Positions 1-5,847 of a DNA stretch of 6,937 nt are shown here, piece after piece. A program made the position numbers and the translations under genes. The stretch is from CAYVAP01 sp964343195. GTDB lineage: Bacteria > Bacteroidota > Bacteroidia > J057. Below the pieces are notes generated by a model that made no database searches, had not been told where the DNA came from, and saw nothing but the letters and a program-made list of their open reading frames with translations. Position 1 is the first letter of the stretch, and every line of letters starts with the position of its first letter. The stretch lies in assembly GCA_964343195.1 (NCBI GenBank), contig CAYFIR010000206.1, positions 1-6,937 on the forward strand, in the 5' to 3' direction.

Positions 1-75
1 CTATCGAGTTTCTGCCTAAAATCAGTTGAGTAAAACCCGAAACTCACGTTGATTAGGAATGGCTATCCTAATCCA

Positions 76-1662
76 ATGAAAAACTTCACGCTACTTCTCA
101 GCCTGTTGCTGGTAATGCTACAGGCCTCGGCTCAATCCATGCCCGACTCTCCCGACCGGGACCGCGGAGAGGGCCCCTATTCCCAGCTCATCATCCGTGG
201 TGCGACCCTCATCGACGGAACGGGGGCGCCGCCACGCGGTCCAGTAGACATTGTCATCGAAGAAAATCGCATTACCCGCATTGCCAATGTAGGCTATCCC
301 GGAGTTCCGATAAACCCAGATAACCGCCCCCGACTGAAATCTGGCGGTCGGGAAATCGAGGCCGAAGGCATGTATGTTCTGCCCGGATTCATAGACATGC
401 ACGGCCACATTGGCGGATCGGCTCAGGGTACCACGCCAGCATATGTCTTCAAGCTGTGGATGGCCCATGGCGTTACCACGGTGCGGGAGCCTGGGAGCTT
501 TAACGGCCTTACCTGGACGCTGGAGCATCAGGAACGAAGTGCCAAAAATGAAATTGTCGCTCCACGCATCATCCCCTATGTCGGCTTTGGGCAAGGCATC
601 GCAGGGGGAATCAATAGCCCCGAACAGGCCAGGAAATGGGTTCAGGACATCGAAACAAGAGGGGCAATGGGGATCAAGTTCTTCGGAGCACCCGCCGACA
701 TCATGGCAGCCGCGCTGGATGAAGCAGACAAACTGGGGCTAGGCTCAGCCTGCCACCACGCGCAGTTGGACGTAGTCCATTCCAATGTGCTGTTCACTTC
801 CAGCCTGGGCCTCACCAGCATGGAGCACTGGTATGGCCTTCCGGAAGCCCTTTTCAACGACCGGATCGTGCAACATTACCCCGCTGATTACAATTACCAG
901 AACGAACAGGACCGTTTCCATGAAGCCGGACGTCTGTGGGAACAGGCTGCAGAGCCATATTCTCCCCACTGGAACGCCGTCATGGACACCCTGCTGGCAC
1001 GAGATTTTACCCTTGATCCCACTTTCAATATTTATGAGGCCAGCCGCGACCTCATGCGTGCCCGACGCGCTGAGTGGCACGAAACCTACACCCTGCCCAG
1101 TTTGTGGCGCTTTTACCAGCCGAGCAAGGTGAGCCACGGCAGCTATTGGCACGACTGGGGGACCACTCAGGAAATTGACTGGCGGCGCAACTACCGCCTC
1201 TGGATGACCTTTGTAAACGAGTACAAAAACCGAGGAGGTCGGGTGACAACCGGGTCTGATTCCGGGTTTATTTTCCAGCTTTATGGCTTCGCCTACATCC
1301 GCGAACTGGAACTCCTGCAGGAAGCAGGCTTTCATCCACTAGAGGTCATCATGTCGGCGACTACCAAAGGGGCTGAAGCCCTGGGCATGGAAGACGAAAT
1401 AGGCACAGTGTCAGTCGGCAAACTGGCGGATCTTGTCATTGTCTCTGAAAATCCCCTCGCCAACCTCAAGGTCCTCTACGGAACAGGAGCGATTCGCCTT
1501 ACGGAGGACAACGAAGTGGTCCGTGTTGGGGGCGTGAGCTACACCATCAAGGACGGCATCGTCTATGATGCCAAACAGTTACTTGCCGATGTGGCTGAGA
1601 TGGTCGCAAAAGCCAAAGAGGACGAAGGATTTGAGCTGAAGCAGCCGGGGATGGAGGAGTGA
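76..1662 (+). CDS. Secreted metal-dependent amidohydrolase (imidazolonepropionase-like)
   Basis: A 528-residue protein of the amidohydrolase superfamily, closest in motif style to the imidazolonepropionase-related/Xaa-Pro dipeptidase-like group; it should hydrolyse a C-N or similar bond outside the cytoplasm, but the substrate cannot be read. Residues 1-19 form a signal peptide (MKNFTLLLSLLLVMLQASA, cleavage likely before QS). An N-terminal beta-sandwich strand follows (LIIRGATLIDGTGAP), then GFIDMHGHIGG with the HxH metal ligands (H109, H111). Further candidate ligands are K201 (MGIKFFG), H228 (ACHHAQL), H251 (TSMEHWYG) and D395 (TGSDSG). The C-terminal GTVSVGKLADLVIV segment is typical of the superfamily. 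The ATG at 76 is chosen because the signal peptide starts there; an in-frame TTG at 49 would add nine residues ahead of it. About 140 residues rich in Trp, Tyr and Arg lie between H251 and D395, longer than I would expect for a minimal barrel. Family call is firm; substrate is unknown. Confidence 0.9.
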   Translation: MKNFTLLLSLLLVMLQASAQSMPDSPDRDRGEGPYSQLIIRGATLIDGTGAPPRGPVDIVIEENRITRIANVGYPGVPINPDNRPRLKSGGREIEAEGMYVLPGFIDMHGHIGGSAQGTTPAYVFKLWMAHGVTTVREPGSFNGLTWTLEHQERSAKNEIVAPRIIPYVGFGQGIAGGINSPEQARKWVQDIETRGAMGIKFFGAPADIMAAALDEADKLGLGSACHHAQLDVVHSNVLFTSSLGLTSMEHWYGLPEALFNDRIVQHYPADYNYQNEQDRFHEAGRLWEQAAEPYSPHWNAVMDTLLARDFTLDPTFNIYEASRDLMRARRAEWHETYTLPSLWRFYQPSKVSHGSYWHDWGTTQEIDWRRNYRLWMTFVNEYKNRGGRVTTGSDSGFIFQLYGFAYIRELELLQEAGFHPLEVIMSATTKGAEALGMEDEIGTVSVGKLADLVIVSENPLANLKVLYGTGAIRLTEDNEVVRVGGVSYTIKDGIVYDAKQLLADVAEMVAKAKEDEGFELKQPGMEE

Positions 1663-1699
1663 TAATGGGTCCAGGAAGTTGGAAATGAGGTGTATACGG

Positions 1700-1717
1700 A
1701 GCGGAGACCGCTTTTTT
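1700..1717 (+). terminator. Intrinsic terminator after the amidohydrolase gene
   Basis: The stem AGCGG/CCGCT closes an AGA loop and runs directly into six T residues (1712-1717). Flanking GTATA (1692-1696) and TATAC could add an outer stem. It lies about 38 bp past the stop codon, so it should end the amidohydrolase transcript and separate it from tatD. The stem is short, so efficiency may be modest. Confidence 0.6.
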
Positions 1718-1774
1718 GGCCTTATACCCCAACAGCCCTTTTGCTTCGCCCAACCCTCCTTCCATTTTTTCGGT

Positions 1775-1782
1775 TACCTTTA
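1775..1782 (+). promoter_or_regulatory. Possible -7 element for the tatD gene
   Basis: TACCTTTA matches seven of eight positions of the Bacteroidota -7 consensus TAnnTTTG and sits 24 bp before the tatD ATG. No TTG is found about 20 bp upstream; the nearest, at 1741-1743, is 31 bp away. The preceding terminator makes a promoter somewhere here likely, but this site is only a candidate. Confidence 0.35.
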
Positions 1783-1806
1783 TCCGACAAAATCAGAATT
1801 CACTTC

Positions 1807-2601
1807 ATGTTGCTGATAGACACCCATTCTCATCTCTACGCTTCTCAGTTCGACAAAGACCAGGACGAGGTCATCAAACGTGCCCAGGCCGTCAATCAGG
1901 CCGTTGTTCTGCCCAATATCGACGGGGCGAGTATTCAGGTGCTACACGACCTGACCGACAAAGCTCCGGACTTCTTTTTTCCGGCTATGGGGCTGCACCC
2001 CTGTCATGTCGAGGAAAACTACGAAGCCCAGCTGGCGGAACTCAAAACCTGGCTCGATAACCCTGAGCGGCCGTATTACGCCATAGGAGAAACGGGCCTG
2101 GACCTGTATTGGGACAAGACCACCCTGGAGCGGCAGCAGGCGGCTTTGCAAATTCAGATTGACTGGGCCAGGGAATATCAGCTTCCCATCATCCTGCACG
2201 CGCGAGATGCCATAGACGAAACAGCAGATTTGATCGAGCAGAACCTGGACGAGCGGTTGTCGGGGATTTTCCACTGCTTTGACGGGAACCAAGAGCAGGC
2301 CAATCGAATCCTCGGATTTGAGCAGTTCTGGCTGGGAATTGGCGGCATCGTTACCTACCGAAAGGACGTACAAGCCATGGTGAAGACCTTGCCCCTAAAC
2401 CGCATTGTGCTGGAAACAGACAGCCCCTATCTACCCCCTGTCCCTCATCGCAAGGACAAGCCCCGCCGCAACGAAAGCAGTTACGTCAAATACGTGGCTC
2501 AAACCATTGCAGAACTTCACGGCATTAGCTATGAAGAAGTGGCAGAACAGACCAGCCGAAACGCCCAGGCGGTTTTCCGCACCGCGCAGTTCTCGATTTG
2601 A
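1807..2601 (+). CDS. tatD: TatD-family metal-dependent hydrolase / DNase
   Basis: A 264-residue cytoplasmic TIM-barrel hydrolase of the TatD family; members with this sequence are 3'-5' or AP-type deoxyribonucleases linked to DNA repair and turnover. The whole metal site is visible: DTHSH (H7, H9), GETGLD (E95), LHARDA (H131), FHCF (H156) and ETDSPYL (D205). The MGLHPCH signature (61-67) and the tail SRNAQAVF (250-257) are also family hallmarks, and the length is the usual one. The ATG at 1807 begins the conserved core at once (MLLIDTHSH); the frame stays open upstream to 1690, but that 39-residue extension looks unlike the family and overlaps the terminator and the promoter candidate, so I exclude it. 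The gene stands alone between a terminator and a 143-bp gap. TatD, YcfH and YjjV paralogues cannot be told apart here, so the symbol is a family-level label. Confidence 0.93.
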   Translation: MLLIDTHSHLYASQFDKDQDEVIKRAQAVNQAVVLPNIDGASIQVLHDLTDKAPDFFFPAMGLHPCHVEENYEAQLAELKTWLDNPERPYYAIGETGLDLYWDKTTLERQQAALQIQIDWAREYQLPIILHARDAIDETADLIEQNLDERLSGIFHCFDGNQEQANRILGFEQFWLGIGGIVTYRKDVQAMVKTLPLNRIVLETDSPYLPPVPHRKDKPRRNESSYVKYVAQTIAELHGISYEEVAEQTSRNAQAVFRTAQFSI

Positions 2602-2715
2602 GTAGGACCAGGGAAGACGGAATGGAGGAGAAGGTGTATATGGTTTATAAGGGAAATATGGGCGGTCGGTGGGATAAGGCAGAGTGGTGAAACCCGGTGT
2701 TAATCAGGAAATACC

Positions 2716-2740
2716 CAATTACGAATTTTCAATTACGAAT
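2716..2740 (+). repeat. Tandem CAATTACGAAT repeat (two 11-bp units, TTT spacer)
   Basis: CAATTACGAAT occurs at 2716-2726 and 2730-2740, separated by TTT. AATTACGAAT-type units are, from general knowledge, a low-complexity repeat scattered between genes in Bacteroidota and some other bacteria; when translated they give strings such as ITNFQLRI. Here the array ends 4 bp before the ATG of the DUF2461 gene, so it lies in the 5' untranslated leader or overlaps the translation start region. Confidence 0.75.
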
Positions 2741-2744
2741 CCTC

Positions 2745-3413
2745 ATGTTACAGCCATCTACGATGGACTTTCTTCGCGAGCTGAAGGCCCACAACACCAA
2801 AGAGTGGTTTGATGAAAACCGGAAGCGGTACCAGGCCGCCAAGGACAACTTCCTGGAGCTGGTTACAGCGATCATCGAAGACATGGAGGGCTTTGAGCCT
2901 GATGTACGGGGACTTGAGCCCAAGCAGACCATGTTTCGCATCAACCGCGACATCCGCTTCTCCAAGAACAAGGACCCGTACAAGACCAATTTCGGAGCCG
3001 TGTTTGCCAAGGGAGGCCGCAAGTCTCCGCTGGCGGGGTACTACTTTCAGCTGAGTCCCGGGAATAACTTTGCGGGGGGCGGTTACTACATGCCTTCGTC
3101 CGCCCAGTTGAAAACCCTGCGCCTCTACATCAGCCACAATGCCCCCACACTGCGCGAGATCCTCGCTGACGATGAGTTCAAGGACTTCTACGGAGAGTTA
3201 CGAGGAGAATCCCTGAAGACTGCCCCCAAGGGTTTCGACAAGGACCATCCAGACATAGACCTGCTGCGCATGAAGAGTTTTACCGTGATGCACCAGTTTT
3301 CGGACGAAGAGGTGCTCGCAGAGGACTTCCCGCAGCAGCTGGTAGACGGCTTTGCACTGATGCAGCCTTTGGTCAAATTCATCAACGAAGGGCTGGAATC
3401 TAACAAGGTATAG
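2745..3413 (+). CDS. DUF2461 (TIGR02453-type) conserved protein
   Basis: A 222-residue protein of the DUF2461 family, whose biochemical role is not established. Family hallmarks are seen in order: FLRELKAHNTKEWFDENR (9-26), MFRINRDIRFSKNKDPYKTN (63-82), the glycine-rich YYFQLSPGNNFAGGGYYMPS (99-118), and a C-terminal FTVMHQFSDEEV segment. There is no signal peptide or membrane segment, so it should be cytoplasmic. Length is normal for the family. Start choice is uncertain: the frame is open from a GTG at 2697, but those residues (ITNFQLRI) are merely the translated AATTACGAAT repeat; ATG 2745 and ATG 2763 are both possible, the latter starting exactly at the conserved MDFLRELK and giving 216 residues. 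The neighbours give no functional hint. Confidence 0.9.
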   Translation: MLQPSTMDFLRELKAHNTKEWFDENRKRYQAAKDNFLELVTAIIEDMEGFEPDVRGLEPKQTMFRINRDIRFSKNKDPYKTNFGAVFAKGGRKSPLAGYYFQLSPGNNFAGGGYYMPSSAQLKTLRLYISHNAPTLREILADDEFKDFYGELRGESLKTAPKGFDKDHPDIDLLRMKSFTVMHQFSDEEVLAEDFPQQLVDGFALMQPLVKFINEGLESNKV

Positions 3414-3472
3414 AGGGGTAGCCCCCACACGCTTCGGGTTTGGACAACCGTCCGAATCGTACAAAAACCTGA

Positions 3473-3520
3473 TCGGCCTGCTCAATTGAGTGGGCCGACT
3501 GCATTTAGTTATGCTTTTTT
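3473..3520 (+). terminator. Candidate bipartite terminator after the DUF2461 gene
   Basis: The segment 3473-3498 is an inverted repeat: TCGGCC, then TG, then CTC, loop AATT, GAG, TG, GGCCGA. The two TG pairs form G-T wobbles, giving an uninterrupted 11-bp stem. It is followed by a weaker hairpin, GCAT/ATGC (3501-3514), that leads directly into TTTTTT (3515-3520). A further short inverted repeat, TTCGG/CCGAA (3433-3456), precedes it. Because the strong stem is about 16 bases from the T-run, this is less canonical than the terminator at 4978, but position and structure fit transcript termination. Confidence 0.55.
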
Positions 3521-3847
3521 GGTAAAATTCAGGGCAATAAATGTTACAAGATCAGGGTATTTATTACTTTGACTCTATGCGCAACTATTCCCTGGTTTGC
3601 ACGATCCCACAAATTTTTTGGAGGGTTTGCATCAATGGTATTTGCCCTTCATGCATGCCCTGGTTTCTGGTATACAAATCTTTCATTTCGCTCAAATTGG
3701 CTGGCACCTCTATTGAAGTGCAAAGGTGAAGCGATTCCAATGAGCGTACGGCCTGTAAGTGCTGCCTGGGGCTCTTTCCATTAAACCAATAATGAATATT
3801 AACACCTCCCCTTGACTGCGATCTGACTTACTCAACCAATTGCTCAC
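3521..3847. other. Gene-poor intergenic stretch with short direct repeats
   Basis: No convincing gene was found between the DUF2461 terminator and the next gene. Two overlapping open frames (3541-3729, 62 codons; 3569-3784, 71 codons) exist on the + strand, but they show no recognised motif, no signal peptide of good quality and no ribosome binding site, and they exclude each other. Short direct repeats are present: CCCTGGTTT at 3590-3598 and 3658-3666, and GGTTTGCA at 3594-3601 and 3624-3631 (30-bp step). No clear TAnnTTTG promoter is seen ahead of the gene at 3848; TACTTTG near 3565-3571 is one base short of the consensus. Confidence 0.5.
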
Positions 3848-4897
3848 ATGAATTACCGATTTTACCCTCTTGTCCTGCTCCTAGCCCTTCTTTGTAATTT
3901 TTCGTTTACCCGAGCTGCCAATGTGGAAGCATTTATCAACGACCATGTCCAGCAATACCAGCTCCACCCTGACAACCTGTTTCGCCTTTCGGCCTACACC
4001 GAACTAAAGGGACAGTTTCAGGATGATGGAGAGGTAAAGCTGGACTTTGGTAACCGGGCCAGTTTGAGTTTCTACCCACAAAACCTATTACTCAGGGTAC
4101 GGGGAAAGGGTGTCTATCACCTCAATAGGGGAGAAGAAATGGGAAAAGTTTATGACGAAAGTATTAACGAAGTCCTGGATGAAATTTTTGAGGGAATACT
4201 GCTGCTGAGCAATGGCGACGCCAGTGAAGCCCACATCGCATTCGTAGATGAGCAACTAACCCAGAAAAACCTGGACCCATTTCACAAGCTCTTTCTTCGC
4301 TACCTGATGCTGCACCATGGCCGTTTTGACTCAGTAAATCGATACGTAGAATTTTACTCTGGCTGGCTACCAAGTGACGATGAATATGCCGCCGCAGCTG
4401 CAAGTGGACACCTGGGAATGCAGATGAGTAGTGAAGAGCTCCGCGGGTACTACTTCAAAACTGGCTCTCGGGTTTACCTGAAAAACGTCGAGCGCCCGGT
4501 ATCCTATGCCACAGGAGAAGTCGCCGGGGCAAATGTGACGGCATTCAAGCTATTTCTTCAGGACCTGATGGGCCACTCTGTTCACTACCTGCTCGACATG
4601 CAAGGAAGAGTTGCTGCACAGAAAATCAGCTATGAAACCTTTGGAACGCCCACCACCGAACAGGTTTCCAATGCTCAGAATAGCACTTTCCCCCAGGGAA
4701 AAGAAACGCCAGTCCTATACCACGAATACCACTGGATACCCATGATGCTGGGCCTGCTACATGCCAACGGAACCAGCTTCAGCGACCCTGAAGTCATCTG
4801 CTACTTCGTCGATGCTCCCTACTACGACCTGATATACTCCCAGCTTTCGGCGGAGGAAAAAGCCCAGGCAGATCAGTATCTGGCGCATCAGGAGTAG
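3848..4897 (+). CDS. Unrecognised secreted protein, 349 residues
   Basis: I do not recognise this family. The protein has a good signal peptide (residues 1-23, MNYRFYPLVLLLALLCNFSF then TRA, cleavage likely at TRA-ANV). C16 is preceded by LALL, which is a poor lipobox, so a soluble periplasmic or exported protein is more likely than a lipoprotein. The mature part has a mostly beta-like region (50-92: LKGQFQDDGEVKLDFGNR and LLLRVRGKGVYHL), a helical middle (100-165, with LDEIFEGILLLSNGDASEAH, which resembles a short helical-repeat turn), and a C-terminal part rich in Tyr and His (YHEYHWIPMM, 291-300; CYFVDAPYYDLIY, 318-330). No C-terminal Por-type sorting domain or second membrane segment is visible. 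It appears monocistronic: long gap before, strong terminator after. The reading frame is long and intact, so the gene itself is secure. Confidence 0.82.
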   Translation: MNYRFYPLVLLLALLCNFSFTRAANVEAFINDHVQQYQLHPDNLFRLSAYTELKGQFQDDGEVKLDFGNRASLSFYPQNLLLRVRGKGVYHLNRGEEMGKVYDESINEVLDEIFEGILLLSNGDASEAHIAFVDEQLTQKNLDPFHKLFLRYLMLHHGRFDSVNRYVEFYSGWLPSDDEYAAAAASGHLGMQMSSEELRGYYFKTGSRVYLKNVERPVSYATGEVAGANVTAFKLFLQDLMGHSVHYLLDMQGRVAAQKISYETFGTPTTEQVSNAQNSTFPQGKETPVLYHEYHWIPMMLGLLHANGTSFSDPEVICYFVDAPYYDLIYSQLSAEEKAQADQYLAHQE

Positions 4898-4977
4898 CCC
4901 TGAGGGGGGAATCAGCACCTTATACCGCATACCCGGGAGTTCCGAACTTAAAATATGTTTTGTTTCAGTGTGCCTTG

Positions 4978-5002
4978 AGGCCCCTTATCGGGGCCTTTTT
5001 TT
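4978..5002 (+). terminator. Strong intrinsic terminator
   Basis: A perfect 7-bp stem AGGCCCC/GGGGCCT with a TTATC loop is followed by seven T residues (4996-5002). It lies 80 bp past the stop codon of the unrecognised secreted protein and should end its transcript, insulating scpB from upstream transcription. Confidence 0.9.
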
Positions 5003-5151
5003 ATGTGATGTTGCTTTCTACGCTCTTTAAACGAAGTTTAAGTCCTGATGAGACTAGTGTAACGGACTGATTGTCAGGGTGGCAGATTTAAACTTGGAAC
5101 CACAAACTGTGAGCTCTTCCCATTACTCTTGCCCCCTGTCAGCTGCTAACG
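5003..5151. other. Non-coding stretch upstream of scpB with small inverted repeats
   Basis: No gene is seen here. The sequence holds an inverted repeat TTAAAC/GTTTAA around a GAA loop (5027-5041), a second TTTAAAC copy at 5087-5093, and two overlapping pairings that exclude each other: AGTCC (5041-5045) with GGACT (5064-5068), and CCTGA (5044-5048) with TCAGG (5074-5078). All lie upstream of the predicted scpB transcription start, so if functional they would act as DNA operator sites or belong to a separate small transcript. No function can be assigned. Confidence 0.4.
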
Positions 5152-5159
5152 TAACTTTG
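5129..5159 (+). promoter_or_regulatory. Bacteroidota-type promoter for scpB-rluB
   Basis: TTG at 5129-5131 is followed after exactly 20 bp by TAACTTTG at 5152-5159. This is a full match to the Bacteroidota sigma-A promoter pattern (-33 TTG, -7 TAnnTTTG, spacing 19-21). Transcription would begin near 5165, leaving a short leader of under 20 bases before the scpB ATG at 5182. This is the clearest promoter in the window and the best phylum-level marker. Confidence 0.8.
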
Positions 5160-5181
5160 CGGGTCAACCCTACTCATCGGT

Positions 5182-5847
5182 ATGGAACCTACGCTGGAAC
5201 AAATAGTCGAGTCAATCATCTTTGTGGCTGAGCAGCCCGTGAACATGAAATTTCTCATGGAAACCCTCAATCCAGAAAAGGGAAAAGAGGACGAAGAAAA
5301 ACTGAATCGCTATACCGAAGAAGAAATACAAACCTGTCTCGACGCACTGCTGCAGAAATACGAAGCGGACAGGTACCCCTTTGAAATCAAAAAAGTCGCT
5401 GGAGGATATCAGTTTTTCACAAAACGAGCTTTTTATCCTTATGTGCGGCAGGCGACCTTGCACAAAAATCAACGTAGACTTTCCAAAGCGGCCATGGAAA
5501 CCCTGGCCATCGTGGCCTACCGACAGCCTATCACCAAGGCAGAAGTGGAGTTCATCCGGGGGGTAAACTGCGACTATGCGATCCAAAAGCTGTTGGAAAA
5601 GCAACTCCTGAGTATTATCGGACGCAGCGATGCTCCAGGACGTCCCCTGCTGTATGGCACCAGTCCGTTTTTTATGCAGTATTTTGGGATAAATGACCTG
5701 GGAGATCTGCCCAAGCTGAAGGAATTTGAGGAGATGGCAGAAGATCACATGGAGGAATTCAAACAACACCAACTCAAGGCCCAGGAAGCTGAGTCTGAGG
5801 AAAAAGAAGCTGAAGAAGATGGCCAAAGAGAACAAGAAGAAGCATAA
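5182..5847 (+). CDS. scpB: Segregation and condensation protein B (ScpB)
   Basis: ScpB is the winged-helix kite subunit of the SMC-ScpA-ScpB condensin, which compacts and separates newly replicated chromosomes in the cytoplasm. The 221-residue protein shows the N-terminal winged helix (LEQIVESIIFVAEQPVN, 5-21), a helical and strand link (FEIKKVAGGYQFFTK, 67-81), and the highly diagnostic second winged helix with LSKAAMETLAIVAYRQPITK (100-119), IRGVNCDYAIQKLLEK (125-140) and GRPLLYGTSPFFMQYFGI (153-170). The last 35 residues are a charged, glutamate-rich tail (EEKEAEEDGQREQEEA at the end), common but variable in this phylum. A charged insertion (PEKGKEDEEKLNRYTEEE) lies at 31-48 after the first helices. 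scpA is not in the window. The gene follows its own promoter and overlaps the start of the pseudouridine synthase gene by 29 bp, indicating a shared transcript. Confidence 0.95.
   Translation: MEPTLEQIVESIIFVAEQPVNMKFLMETLNPEKGKEDEEKLNRYTEEEIQTCLDALLQKYEADRYPFEIKKVAGGYQFFTKRAFYPYVRQATLHKNQRRLSKAAMETLAIVAYRQPITKAEVEFIRGVNCDYAIQKLLEKQLLSIIGRSDAPGRPLLYGTSPFFMQYFGINDLGDLPKLKEFEEMAEDHMEEFKQHQLKAQEAESEEKEAEEDGQREQEEA

Noticed and set aside
1690..1806. 39-codon upstream extension of the tatD frame
   Set aside because: It crosses a terminator and a promoter-like element and has no counterpart in TatD proteins, which begin at the conserved LIDTHSH.
2716..2740. CRISPR-like direct repeat
   Set aside because: Only two 11-bp units with a 3-bp spacer; this is a low-complexity tandem repeat, not a CRISPR array, and no cas gene is present.
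3541..3784. Two overlapping small + strand frames in the gap before 3848
   Set aside because: No recognised motif, no convincing start signal, and mutual overlap in different frames; chance frames are more likely than genes.
5044..5078. CCTGATGAG resembles the hammerhead ribozyme core CUGAUGAG
   Set aside because: The required GAAA core segment and a consistent three-stem layout with a cleavage site are absent nearby, so this is a chance match.
5212..5835. Long open frame antisense to scpB (207 codons) and another antisense to rluB (5774-6469, 231 codons)
   Set aside because: Both lie wholly opposite strongly supported genes, show Phe/Leu-rich reverse-complement composition of charged coding sequence, and match no family.
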